A stretch of 64,000 bases of DNA from Propionivibrio dicarboxylicus (lineage in GTDB: Bacteria; Pseudomonadota; Gammaproteobacteria; Burkholderiales; Rhodocyclaceae): positions 1 to 64,000 of the forward strand of contig CAMDMZ010000008.1 of NCBI GenBank assembly GCA_945902805.1. Direction: 5' to 3'. Below, one piece after another: positions 8,953 to 16,937 of the stretch. Position numbers and translations under genes: made by a program. Numbering within the stretch: the first letter of the stretch is position 1; every line of letters begins with the position of its first letter. The notes under the pieces are model-generated. The model was not told the origin of the DNA. It was given only the letters and a program-made list of their open reading frames with translations, and did no database searches.

Positions 8953-9482
8953 TGAGCAAAATCGGAATCTATTTCGGCACCGACACCGGCCGCACGCGGC
9001 GCATCGCCAAGCTGATCGCGCAGAAGCTGGGCGACAGCGCCGTCCCGCCGCTAAACATCAACCGCGCCACGGTGGAGCAGTTCCTGGCCCACGACGTCCT
9101 GATCCTTGGTACCCCGACGTATGGTGACGGCGAACTCCCCGGCCTGTCGGTCGGGCTGGCGCAGGAGAGCTGGGAAGAATTCCTGCCGTGTCTGGCGGGG
9201 CAGGACATGAGCGGGAAGAAGGTCGCGTTGTTCGGTCTGGGCGACCAGGAGAAATACAGCAACGAGTTCGTCGATGCGCTGATCTTCATTCACGATGCGG
9301 TGGTGGCGCGTGGTGCCCGGATTATTGGCTACTGGCCGGTCGACGGCTACAGTTTCAAGGCCTCGCAAGCACTGCTCGATGGTCGTTTCGTCGGCTTGGC
9401 ACTGGACCCGATCAACCAGGCAGCGCTTACCGACGCGCGTGTCGACGCCTGGCTCCAGCAACTCAAATCCGAAGGAATGTGA
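8952..9482 (+). CDS. nifF: Nitrogenase flavodoxin NifF
   Basis: This 176-aa long-chain flavodoxin carries electrons to dinitrogenase reductase. The FMN phosphate loop is FGTDTGRTRRIA near residues 8-19, and the flavin-binding loops TPTYGDGELPG and FGLGDQEKYSNEFVDA are present. It overlaps the nifA stop (ATGA), so its expression is coupled to the regulator. With the Rnf complex divergently encoded, it is a plausible electron acceptor from Rnf. Confidence 0.92.
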   Translation: MSKIGIYFGTDTGRTRRIAKLIAQKLGDSAVPPLNINRATVEQFLAHDVLILGTPTYGDGELPGLSVGLAQESWEEFLPCLAGQDMSGKKVALFGLGDQEKYSNEFVDALIFIHDAVVARGARIIGYWPVDGYSFKASQALLDGRFVGLALDPINQAALTDARVDAWLQQLKSEGM

Positions 9483-9483
9483 G

Positions 9484-9768
9484 ATGGCGATTAACGGGCA
9501 CTACGACATCGGCGAAATCGTTTTCAGCCGCGAACTATTGATCAACGATGGCGGCATCCCCGATGTGGCGGACGATGCCATCGTTGCCACCCCGGGCCGA
9601 CGCGGCGTGGTGGTGAATTCCGGTCATGCGCAGCTGGATCCCGACCAGCAAATCTACCTGGTGCGCTTCGAGAGTGAAGACCGCGACCTCGCCAAGCTCG
9701 GCCCGCCGGTCGGCTGCCTGCCGGAAGAACTGACCCAGGATGAGATCTGGGCGAAGCAGCAGTCATAG
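9484..9768 (+). CDS. nifZ: NifZ-like protein
   Basis: This 94-aa protein resembles NifZ, which assists P-cluster maturation in NifDK. It shows the short SH3-like NifZ layout: DIGEIVFSRELLINDGG, then a GRRGVVVNSGHAQLD loop and IYLVRFESEDRDLAKLGPPVGCLPEEL. The start ATG at 9484 lies two bases after the nifF stop. It is shorter than some NifZ proteins, so the assignment rests on pattern and location. Confidence 0.75.
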   Translation: MAINGHYDIGEIVFSRELLINDGGIPDVADDAIVATPGRRGVVVNSGHAQLDPDQQIYLVRFESEDRDLAKLGPPVGCLPEELTQDEIWAKQQS

Positions 9769-9810
9769 CGACGCTGCCCCTTGTTGTGGTGGGTTGGGCG
9801 TCGCGTCGCA

Positions 9811-10575
9811 CTACGGCGCACTTGTGTGGCTCTTGACGAGAAACCAGCACATACCAAGAGCAAATGACCTGCCCAGCCGAGCCATCTGTTCCTCAGAGAT
9901 TCCGATCGAACGATGCGAGCCGGGACTAACAAAGCTGTAGACGCCAGCTAGTCCCCTCTCTTCAGCCTCGGAAATGAACCCAATTTGTCTCAAGAAGCTG
10001 ATTATCCCTCCCCACTTTGATGGGTCGTAAGAGAGAGCGTTACCTGATCGTCGACTCATTGCGATAGCACGGGCAAGCGTCTCCAGAGCGACGCGAATGT
10101 CATTTAAGCAAGCATTGTAGTTGGGTGGAAGAGACCGGAATGACTCTGACGATTGGCCAATTTTTCGGATAACGTCTTCAGCAACTGACAGACCTGATGC
10201 CCTTAATGCCGCGACCAATTCGTCTTCGACTGGTGGAGCGTCGCTAATCGATGGGTCGCTCTGTACCACTTTGCCGTTGTCAATGATGTATCCATCAAGA
10301 AGAAGGCAGCACCGAAGGTCCGCAAACCTTTCCTTGTGGCGATATCTGGGGTTGGTCCTTGCCTCAAAGTCTCCACTAGTTCGCGCTATCTCCTCAAGAA
10401 GAGAAAGGAGCGATTCGTCAGTTGCTGTGCTGAGGGATTCAACGATATCGGTAATTAGCGTTCCGTACCCAACGGCATCATTCATGTTGTGCTTGCCCAA
10501 GAGAACAACAACAACGCCTATCTCGTGAAGGGCAAGAAACTGGGCAAGCGAATAGCGGGTTCGGGAACCGATCAT
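9811..10575 (-). CDS. Hypothetical protein (accessory insertion)
   Basis: I do not recognise this 254-aa protein. It is soluble, mostly helical in appearance, and ends in GVYSFVSPGSHRSIGISEEQMARLGRSFALGMCWFLV, a Ser/His/Gly-containing segment followed by a hydrophobic helix. Base composition is clearly less GC-rich than the flanking nif genes. It lies 9 bp downstream of the membrane-protein gene at 10585, so the two probably form a minus-strand operon inserted between nifZ and nifB. A defence role is possible but unsupported. Confidence 0.6.
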   Translation of the reverse strand: MIGSRTRYSLAQFLALHEIGVVVVLLGKHNMNDAVGYGTLITDIVESLSTATDESLLSLLEEIARTSGDFEARTNPRYRHKERFADLRCCLLLDGYIIDNGKVVQSDPSISDAPPVEDELVAALRASGLSVAEDVIRKIGQSSESFRSLPPNYNACLNDIRVALETLARAIAMSRRSGNALSYDPSKWGGIISFLRQIGFISEAEERGLAGVYSFVSPGSHRSIGISEEQMARLGRSFALGMCWFLVKSHTSAP

Positions 10576-10584
10576 GGCGGGCAG

Positions 10585-11076
10585 TCATTTGCTGTGAGGC
10601 ATTAATAGCTCGGTCTCTCGCGCCAAAATGGCTCGGGCATCGTCAATGGAGCGGGCCTGTACTGACTTTGTGAGGACATAGCCTCGATTAACTAGATCCA
10701 TTGCCCAGAGCCTATTTACATAGCTCGCCGTCACAATTTGCGCGAGCGCCATTATTACGAAGTCAATACTGCGGGTTCGAATTACGCAGTCCCTCTCCGA
10801 GATGCCGCTGCCGGCGATGGCAACCCACTCGCGATAATCTTCCATATAGAAGCATGCATTAAGAACATATGTGTCAGATAGGTTGTGGTGGTTTAGGTAA
10901 TAGGCCGCAGCCCCGAGCGCCAGCAAGCCCAATGTCGGAACCCACAAGCGCCTAAATAGTAGCCACGCTGGCCCAACAATCAGTGCCGGCCAGCAGAAGC
11001 CACTCTTAACCAGTCGGGGTGGCAATATCGGATGGTCATACAGACAGTATTCAGAAACATTCTTCATGTGATTCAA
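10585..11076 (-). CDS. DUF2628-like membrane protein
   Basis: This 163-aa protein has the segment GFCWPALIVGPAWLLFRRLWVPTLGLLAL, typical of small inner-membrane proteins of the DUF2628 type, with further hydrophobic stretches near the middle. It is the first gene of the two-gene minus-strand insertion. Its lower GC content suggests acquisition separate from the nif genes. Function unknown. Confidence 0.55.
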   Translation of the reverse strand: MNHMKNVSEYCLYDHPILPPRLVKSGFCWPALIVGPAWLLFRRLWVPTLGLLALGAAAYYLNHHNLSDTYVLNACFYMEDYREWVAIAGSGISERDCVIRTRSIDFVIMALAQIVTASYVNRLWAMDLVNRGYVLTKSVQARSIDDARAILARETELLMPHSK

Positions 11077-11220
11077 CTCCGAGAAAACTTTAGCGACAGG
11101 CCAAGAGCGACGCCCAACGTGAAAGGCTGCCTAACAGACGGAAAACTATCCGTCAGGATGGCCGTATAAAAGTCGATTAATGTGTTTTTCGTTTATACAT
11201 CAGTTAGTTGACCAACTTTA

Positions 11221-11451
11221 GTGGGGCCTAAAAAATGGACTCCATACCGGCGCATTCTGAGCCAACCGCATCACCGTCTTCTCGATCAGGTCCGTGGGAA
11301 AATTCGGCTCAGGCATGCCAGTTTGTGCCCTGGACATACATATCCAGACTGGATTAAACGATTTATTCGACATTTTGACAAGCGCCGTTCTGACGAAATG
11401 GCTGCGAGAGAGGTTGAGGCGTTTTTGGCGGATTCCGGGGTTCGTGAATAG
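11221..11451 (+). pseudogene. Integrase (integron/XerC-type) N-terminal remnant
   Basis: The 76-codon reading contains LLDQVRGKIRLRHASL, YPDWIKRFIRHFDKRRSDEMAAREVEAFLADSGV, which matches the SAM-like core-binding domain of integron-type tyrosine recombinases. The catalytic domain (R..HxxR..Y) is missing; the frame stops at 11449-11451 and I could not find its continuation up to the nifB promoter. It supports the view that 9.8-11.6 kb was inserted between nifZ and nifB. The rest of 11077-11660 shows no convincing gene. Confidence 0.65.
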
Positions 11452-11663
11452 GTTGCGGCGTCCATCCGGAATCAGGCCGGAAGCGTCGATCTGCGTGAAG
11501 TGGTTGAACAACGGTGCCGATGCAAAGCAGGCAGATCACCCGTGAAGACTGTGATCCGCCGCGCAGCAGATGTTCGCCGGACAAATCCAGGTTGGCGCAG
11601 GGATCATTTGTGCCGCCATTGGCGTTCACATTGGGTTGGCTTTGAAACGTTGATTCCCGCCAT

Positions 11664-11679
11664 TGTCGGATTTGCTACA
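11664..11679. promoter_or_regulatory. NifA upstream activator site of nifB
   Basis: Perfect TGT-N10-ACA (TGTCGGATTTGCTACA), 57 bp before the nifB sigma54 element. Confidence 0.8.
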
Positions 11680-11736
11680 TCGCGGCGACCACTTGAAGTT
11701 CTTTGTTTTTCAGTAGCTTACTGAATCAAGTCAGCA

Positions 11737-11752
11737 TGGCATGACGGTTGCT
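11737..11752 (+). promoter_or_regulatory. sigma54 promoter of the nifB operon
   Basis: TGGCATGACGGTTGCT matches TGGCAYG-N4-TTGCW exactly and ends 37 bp before the nifB ATG. Confidence 0.85.
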
Positions 11753-11789
11753 GAAGTAATGGTGCCCCCAACCCCAAGGGAACATCATC

Positions 11790-13301
11790 ATGGATCTGCC
11801 GGTCATCGAAAGCACACCACAAAAAACAGGCGGCTGCAGCGCCGGCAGCTGCGGCTCCACGTCCGACCAGATGGGCGGCATGTCGGACGAGATCCGTGCC
11901 AAGGTGCAGGACCATCCGTGCTACTCGGAAGACGCGCACCACTATTTCGCCCGCATGCACGTGGCGGTAGCGCCGGCCTGCAACATTCAGTGCCACTACT
12001 GCAACCGCAAGTACGACTGCGCCAACGAGTCGCGCCCCGGCGTGGTCTCAGAGGTGCTGTCGCCAGACCAGGCGGTGAAGAAGACACTGGCCGTGGCAGC
12101 GACGATTCCGCAGATGACCGTGCTCGGCATTGCCGGCCCCGGCGATCCCCTCGCCAACCCGGAGCGCACTTTCGAAACCTTCCGCCAGCTTTCGGTCAAG
12201 GCGCCGGACATCAAGCTCTGCGTGTCGACCAACGGCCTGTCGCTGCCCGATCACGTCGAGGAGCTCTCCCGGCACAACATCGACCACGTAACGATCACCA
12301 TCAACTGCGTCGACCCCGACGTGGGCGCCAAGATCTATCCGTGGATCTTCTGGCAGAACAAGCGCATCCATGGCCGCGAAGCCGCCGAAATCCTGATTCA
12401 ACGCCAGCAGCAGGGCCTGGAAATGCTGGTGGCCAAAGGCATTCTGGTCAAGGTCAATTCGGTGCTGATTCCCGGCGTCAACGACGAGCACCTCAAGGAA
12501 GTGTCGAAGATCGTCAAGGCCAAGGGCGCCTTCCTACACAACGTGATGCCCCTGATCGCCGAGGCCGAGCACGGCACTTTTTACGGTGTTATGGGCCAAC
12601 GCAGCCCGAATCCAGCGGAGCTGAAGAATCTGCAGGACGCCTGCGAGGGCGACATGAACATGATGCGCCATTGCCGCCAGTGCCGCGCCGACGCCGTTGG
12701 CCTACTCGGCGAGGATAGAGGTGACGAATTCACCATGGACAAGATCGACGCCATGGAGATTGATTACGAAGCCGCGATGAAGGTGCGCGCCGAATTCCGC
12801 GCCAAGGCGACGGCCGATTTGGAAGCCAAGCGGGCCAAGGCCCATGCGCCCAAGATGCCTCAAGCGCAAGTGGTGCAGTTCGTGCCGCGCAAAGAAAAGT
12901 CGGCGCTGGTAGGACGGCGGGTTTTGATGGCCGTCGCCGCCAAGGGCGGCCTGGTGGCGGTGCATTTCGGCCACGCCAATGAATTCCTGGTGTACGAAGC
13001 CTCGGCCGATGGCGCCAAGTTCGTCGGTCATCGCAAGGCCGAGCAGTATTGCGATGGTGACGTGTCCTGCGGCGATGGCGAGTCGGTGCTCGACAAGACG
13101 ATCAAAGCGCTGGAAGGCTGCGAGGTCGTGCTCTGTTCCAAGATCGGCTACGAGCCCTGGGGCAACCTGGAAGCTGCCGGCATTCAGCCTAACGGCGAGC
13201 ACGCCATGGAACCCATCGAGGACGCCGTGATGGCGGTGTGGCACGAGATGCTGGCCGCCGGCAAGCTGGACGCCAAGCCATCGGCCAACAAAGTCGCCTA
13301 A
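11790..13301 (+). CDS. nifB: FeMo-cofactor biosynthesis protein NifB
   Basis: NifB (503 aa) is the radical-SAM enzyme that makes NifB-co, the 8Fe-9S-C precursor of FeMo-co. The CxxxCxxC SAM-cluster motif is C64-C68-C71 (ACNIQCHYC). A C-terminal NifX-type domain occupies about residues 375-490 (VLMAVAAKGGLVAVHFGHANEF). The linker just before it reads KEKSALVGRR and is encoded by a copy of the dispersed repeat at 12895-12919. It leads an operon of ferredoxins, nifO, flavoprotein and draG. Confidence 0.97.
   Translation: MDLPVIESTPQKTGGCSAGSCGSTSDQMGGMSDEIRAKVQDHPCYSEDAHHYFARMHVAVAPACNIQCHYCNRKYDCANESRPGVVSEVLSPDQAVKKTLAVAATIPQMTVLGIAGPGDPLANPERTFETFRQLSVKAPDIKLCVSTNGLSLPDHVEELSRHNIDHVTITINCVDPDVGAKIYPWIFWQNKRIHGREAAEILIQRQQQGLEMLVAKGILVKVNSVLIPGVNDEHLKEVSKIVKAKGAFLHNVMPLIAEAEHGTFYGVMGQRSPNPAELKNLQDACEGDMNMMRHCRQCRADAVGLLGEDRGDEFTMDKIDAMEIDYEAAMKVRAEFRAKATADLEAKRAKAHAPKMPQAQVVQFVPRKEKSALVGRRVLMAVAAKGGLVAVHFGHANEFLVYEASADGAKFVGHRKAEQYCDGDVSCGDGESVLDKTIKALEGCEVVLCSKIGYEPWGNLEAAGIQPNGEHAMEPIEDAVMAVWHEMLAAGKLDAKPSANKVA
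12895..12919 (-). repeat. Dispersed 24-bp repeat, copy 4 (inside nifB linker)
   Basis: AAAAGTCGGCGCTGGTAGG then ACGGCG is about three substitutions from consensus. It is read as KSALVGRR between the radical-SAM and NifX domains of NifB. Confidence 0.65.
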
Positions 13302-13310
13302 GGAAAACTC

Positions 13311-13589
13311 ATGGCCCTCGAAATCATCGAAAGCTGCGTGAATTGCTGGGCCTGCGCCCCGCTGTGCCCGAACAAGGCGATCTACGAAGCGAAGCCCCAC
13401 TTCCTCATCGACGCGGACAAATGCACCGAGTGCCTCGGTGATTTTGCCGATGCCCAGTGCGTAGCGATTTGCCCGATCGAGGGCGCGATCCTTAACGAAC
13501 TGGGCGAGGAACTCAATCCGCCCGGTTCCCTGACCGGCATTCCGCCCGAACGCTGGGCGGCGGTGCAAGCCGAGATTCGGGCGCGCTGA
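13311..13589 (+). CDS. nif-associated 2[4Fe-4S] ferredoxin
   Basis: This 92-aa ferredoxin lies 10 bp after nifB. It has CVNCWACAPLCP for one [4Fe-4S] cluster and a second set CTECLGDFADAQCVAICP with the enlarged Cys-Cys spacing seen in FdxN-type proteins. FdxN-type proteins next to nifB serve NifB-co synthesis in Azotobacter vinelandii. A C-terminal tail (LTGIPPERWAAVQAEI) follows the cluster domain. Confidence 0.9.
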   Translation: MALEIIESCVNCWACAPLCPNKAIYEAKPHFLIDADKCTECLGDFADAQCVAICPIEGAILNELGEELNPPGSLTGIPPERWAAVQAEIRAR

Positions 13590-13591
13590 CC

Positions 13592-14014
13592 ATGGCCACG
13601 ATCGTCTTTTTCGAGAAGACCGGTTGTTCAGGCAATGCTCGGCAAAAACAATTGCTGGCGGAATCGGGCCACGAGGTCCTCGCGCGCGACTTGCGACACC
13701 GCATCTGGACCAATAGCGAATTGCTCGAATTCTTCGCCGGCATGCCGGTGGCGCAGTGGTTCAACCGCTCCGCTCCGGATATCAAGTCCGGCGAGATCGT
13801 TCCCGAAGAACTCGACCAGAGCACGGCACTGACGCTGATGCGCCTCAATCCGCTGCTAATCCGCCGACCCTTGCTTCAGGTGGGTGATGAACGAAAAGTC
13901 GGTTTTGACGCGACGGTGATCAATGCCTGGATCGGCCTCAAACAGATCCCCGACGAGAACCTCGAAGCCTGTCGTCACGGCGGAGATCCGCATGCGGGCG
14001 GCTGCTCCCATTGA
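13592..14014 (+). CDS. nifO: Nitrogenase-associated ArsC-fold protein NifO
   Basis: This 140-aa protein is of the ArsC/Spx thioredoxin-like family and corresponds to NifO of Azotobacter. The N-terminus FFEKTGCSGNARQKQLL carries the single conserved cysteine and an arginine at ArsC-like spacing, and RLNPLLIRRPLLQVGDERKVGFD matches the family. The C-terminus is His/Gly/Cys-rich (GGDPHAGGCSH). NifO has been linked to molybdenum allocation. It overlaps the next gene by 23 bp. Confidence 0.85.
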   Translation: MATIVFFEKTGCSGNARQKQLLAESGHEVLARDLRHRIWTNSELLEFFAGMPVAQWFNRSAPDIKSGEIVPEELDQSTALTLMRLNPLLIRRPLLQVGDERKVGFDATVINAWIGLKQIPDENLEACRHGGDPHAGGCSH

Positions 14015-15275
14015 CCAAGCCGTTGCCGTTGGCAACGACGTGCATTGGATCGGCGCCTTCGACCCCGACCTGCGCAGCTTCGACATCATTCTGCGCACCG
14101 CCAACGGCACCAGCTACAACGCCTATGTGGTGCGTGGCAGCGAAGGGGTAGCGGTGATCGATACGGTCAAGGCGAATTTCTCTGCCGGATTCTTCCGCCG
14201 GCTCGAATCGGTGGCGGATTACGACGAGATCAGCACCATCGTCCTCAACCATCTCGAACCCGATCATTCCGGTGCGCTGCCCGAGCTCCTGCGCCGTGCA
14301 ACGCGGGCGACACTGCATGTCTCGCACCAGGCGCGGCCAATGTTGAAGGGTCTGTTCGACCCCGAGGAATTTGCCGATCGCATCGTCAGCGTCGGCACCG
14401 GTGACGTGGTCGGCCTGGGTGACCGGCAGTTGGAATTCTTCAACACGCCCTACCTGCACTGGCCGGATACCCAATGCACATGGCTGGCCTCGGAAGGCAT
14501 GCTGTTTTCCGGCGATTTTCTTGGTTGCCACTATTGCGACGAGCGGCTATTCAACGATGCGGTGGGCGACTTCCGCTTTTCCTTCGAGTACTACTACGCC
14601 CACATCATGCGGCCCTTCCGCGCCTATGTGCGCGAAGCACTGGAACTCATCGAGCCGCTGCCGATCAGGACCATCGCGCCGGCGCATGGCCCCATTCTGC
14701 GCGACGACCCGCAGGATTACGTGCGGCGTTACCGCGCGCTGTCGAAAAGCGGCCTGCATAACACCACGGCCAAGACCCTGATCGTGTTCTACATCTCGGC
14801 CTACGGTGCGACGCGGCGCATGGCCGAGGCCGTAGCCGCCGGTGCCGAGTTTGCGTCGGGCGAGGTAGGCGCTGCCGGCGAAGTGCGCGTCTCACTCTAC
14901 GATATCGAAGGCAGCGAGCCGCAGCCCTTCGTGGACCTGATCGAGGAAGCCGATGCGCTGATGTTCGGTAGCCCCACCATCAACGGCGACGCCGTCAAGC
15001 CGGTGTGGGATCTGCTTTCCTCGCTGACCATGGTCGACGTCAAGGGCAAGCTCGGCGCCGCCTTTGGCTCCTACGGCTGGAGCGGAGAAGCCGTACCGAT
15101 GATCGAGGATCGCCTGCGCCGGCTCAAGCTGCGCGTGCCGGTACCGGGTGTCAAGGCGCGCCTGACGCCCACAGCGGACGAATTTGCCGCCTGTCATGAA
15201 CTCGGTCGCCAGACTGCCCTGCATCTGCTGGGCAGGGCCACCCCCCGGGTTATCGATATGTCAGCCCTGGTTTGA
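13992..15275 (+). CDS. A-type flavoprotein (FprA-like)
   Basis: This 427-aa flavodiiron-type protein has an N-terminal metallo-beta-lactamase domain (LNHLEPDHSGALPEL holds the HxExD metal ligands; APAHGPILRDDP is the later histidine) and a C-terminal flavodoxin domain from about residue 260 (LIVFYISAYGATRRMAEAVAAG). Such enzymes reduce O2 or NO. In a nifB operon an oxygen-removal role is reasonable. The start at 13992 has GGAG just upstream and overlaps nifO. Confidence 0.88.
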   Translation: MRAAAPIDQAVAVGNDVHWIGAFDPDLRSFDIILRTANGTSYNAYVVRGSEGVAVIDTVKANFSAGFFRRLESVADYDEISTIVLNHLEPDHSGALPELLRRATRATLHVSHQARPMLKGLFDPEEFADRIVSVGTGDVVGLGDRQLEFFNTPYLHWPDTQCTWLASEGMLFSGDFLGCHYCDERLFNDAVGDFRFSFEYYYAHIMRPFRAYVREALELIEPLPIRTIAPAHGPILRDDPQDYVRRYRALSKSGLHNTTAKTLIVFYISAYGATRRMAEAVAAGAEFASGEVGAAGEVRVSLYDIEGSEPQPFVDLIEEADALMFGSPTINGDAVKPVWDLLSSLTMVDVKGKLGAAFGSYGWSGEAVPMIEDRLRRLKLRVPVPGVKARLTPTADEFAACHELGRQTALHLLGRATPRVIDMSALV

Positions 15276-15296
15276 TTTCACTACTGGAGAATTTCC

Positions 15297-15584
15297 ATGC
15301 CTAAAGCCAACGTCACCTTTCAGGACATCGGTGTCACCGTCACCGTGCCCGCCGGCACTCGCCTCATTGAAGTGTCTGAAAAGATCGGCGCCGGCATCAC
15401 CTATGGTTGCCGCGAAGGCGAATGCTGTACCTGCCTGACCAAGGTAATCAGCGGCCATGAACACCTCGCTGCACCCTCGGTGCTCGAAGCCCAGGTGCTC
15501 AAGGACAACCTGGCGCCACGCCATCATCGCCTGGCCTGCCAGGCCCAGATTCTTGGGGGCGACATCGTCGTCAAACCCGCATAA
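15297..15584 (+). CDS. [2Fe-2S] ferredoxin
   Basis: This 95-aa plant-type [2Fe-2S] ferredoxin has cluster ligands in CREGECCTC and a fourth cysteine in HRLACQAQ. It lies 21 bp after the flavoprotein gene and directly before the FeSII-like gene. It may donate electrons to the flavoprotein or to nitrogenase maturation; that is inference from position. Confidence 0.85.
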   Translation: MPKANVTFQDIGVTVTVPAGTRLIEVSEKIGAGITYGCREGECCTCLTKVISGHEHLAAPSVLEAQVLKDNLAPRHHRLACQAQILGGDIVVKPA

Positions 15585-15610
15585 ATTTCATTCAACCACC
15601 GGAGCCCATC

Positions 15611-15985
15611 ATGGCCAACGTCACATTTACCAGCCCCCTGCACAAGGATAAAACCGTCTACGCCGTTGCCGGCAGCCACACCCAGACCATTTTGCAATTG
15701 GCCAAGGACAACCACATTCCGATCGACTTTTCCTGCGGCGATGGCGAGTGCGGTACCTGCCTGGTCAAAGTGAGCAGCATCGACACCAAGACGCACAACA
15801 AGTACGGTCACATGGGCGGTCCGCTGACCGTGCGCGAAGTTGCCGTGCTCAAGGATCTGGGCAAGATCAAGCAGGCGCAGATCGACCAGATGTATGTCGA
15901 CGACCTGCCGCCGACCGAGTGGCGTTTGGCATGCCAGTACATCGTGCGTGACGAGGACATCCTGGTGGAATACCCAAGTCGGTGA
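15611..15985 (+). CDS. Shethna FeSII-like [2Fe-2S] protein
   Basis: This 124-aa [2Fe-2S] protein matches the length and plan of Shethna protein II of Azotobacter, which binds oxidised nitrogenase and protects it from oxygen. It has the short SPL start, VYAVAGSHTQTILQLAKDNHIPIDF, ligands C42, C47 and C50 (CGDGECGTC), an inserted helical loop (about 65-100), then DLPPTEWRLACQYIVRDEDILVEY with C108. The loop and the LPP-RLACQ-DEDLLVE-type ending distinguish it from ordinary ferredoxins. It overlaps the draG start, tying oxygen protection to NifH reactivation. Confidence 0.7.
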   Translation: MANVTFTSPLHKDKTVYAVAGSHTQTILQLAKDNHIPIDFSCGDGECGTCLVKVSSIDTKTHNKYGHMGGPLTVREVAVLKDLGKIKQAQIDQMYVDDLPPTEWRLACQYIVRDEDILVEYPSR

Positions 15986-16914
15986 GCGTGGCGCCGGCTG
16001 CCGTCGAACCTGACCGCGCCGATGTCCTGGCGCGGGCGGAGGCGGCCTATCTCGGCCTGGCACTGGGCGATGCGCTCGGCGCCACGGTCGAGTTCATGAC
16101 GCCGCGCGAAATCGCGCACCACTTTGCCCACCAAGGTGGAGTGCACCGCGAAATAATCGGCGGCGGCTGGCTCAAGCTCAAGCCCGGACAAGTGACGGAC
16201 GACACGACCATGTCGTTGGCCCTAGGCGAGGCTATTCTGAGCAACGGCGGGCGTGTCGAAGCGCCTGCTTGCGCCCGGGCGTTTGATGCCTGGATGCGCG
16301 CCAAGCCGGTCGATATCGGCAACACCGTGCGTCGTAACCTGCTGGCCTTTCGCCGTACCGGCGAACCACAGGCGCCGGCATCGGAACACGACGCCGGCAA
16401 CGGTGCCGCGATGCGCGTACTGCCGGTGGCACTCGCCACCTTTGGCTGGCCGGAAGATGCCGTGCGGGATGCAACGCGCGCACAGGCCCACGTCACGCAC
16501 AACAATGCAATGTCCGATGCGGCCTGTGAATTTCTGGTTCTTGCCGTTCAGGATTTTCTGCGCGGTGATTCTTTGCAGCAGGTCGTCCAGCGGCGCATTC
16601 ATCCGCTGGTCAGTGACGTGCCGGCCTTTGGCTTTGGCGACCGTCCGCGCCGGGAAAACCCCAGCGGCTGGGTGGTCGAGACCATGCAGGCTGTCTTGCA
16701 GGCAGTAATCGAGGACCACGGTTTCGAGAACTGCCTGGTCGATGTGGTGAATCGCGGTGGCGATGCGGATACCACCGGCGCAATCACCGGGATGCTGGCT
16801 GGAGCCATGTACGGTCTCGATGCAATTCCGTCACGCTGGTTGTCACAACTTGATTCGAATGTGCACAAACGTTGCGAATCGCAGGCACGCCAATTGTTGG
16901 CCGCAACCAGCTGA
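15982..16914 (+). CDS. draG: ADP-ribosyl-[dinitrogenase reductase] hydrolase DraG
   Basis: DraG (310 aa) removes ADP-ribose from the NifH arginine and restores activity. The dinuclear-metal motifs are visible: VTDDTTMSLA (D73, D74) and RGGDADTTGAITGMLAGA near residue 255-272, plus EHDAGNGAAMRVLP. It probably starts with GTG at 15982, overlapping the FeSII stop. It is the last gene of the nifB operon; its partner draT lies 9 kb away beside nifH. Confidence 0.93.
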   Translation: MSVAPAAVEPDRADVLARAEAAYLGLALGDALGATVEFMTPREIAHHFAHQGGVHREIIGGGWLKLKPGQVTDDTTMSLALGEAILSNGGRVEAPACARAFDAWMRAKPVDIGNTVRRNLLAFRRTGEPQAPASEHDAGNGAAMRVLPVALATFGWPEDAVRDATRAQAHVTHNNAMSDAACEFLVLAVQDFLRGDSLQQVVQRRIHPLVSDVPAFGFGDRPRRENPSGWVVETMQAVLQAVIEDHGFENCLVDVVNRGGDADTTGAITGMLAGAMYGLDAIPSRWLSQLDSNVHKRCESQARQLLAATS

Positions 16915-16937
16915 TGCCGGTCACGGCCCGGCCGGGT

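Noticed and set aside
11363-11629. 88-codon minus-strand ORF between the integrase remnant and nifB
   Set aside because: No ribosome site, no recognisable domain, and it overlaps the integrase remnant.
13894-13918. Possible repeat copy in nifO (AAAAGTCGGTTTTGACGCG)
   Set aside because: About five mismatches, and the encoded RKVGFDATV fits the normal NifO family sequence, so chance is likely.
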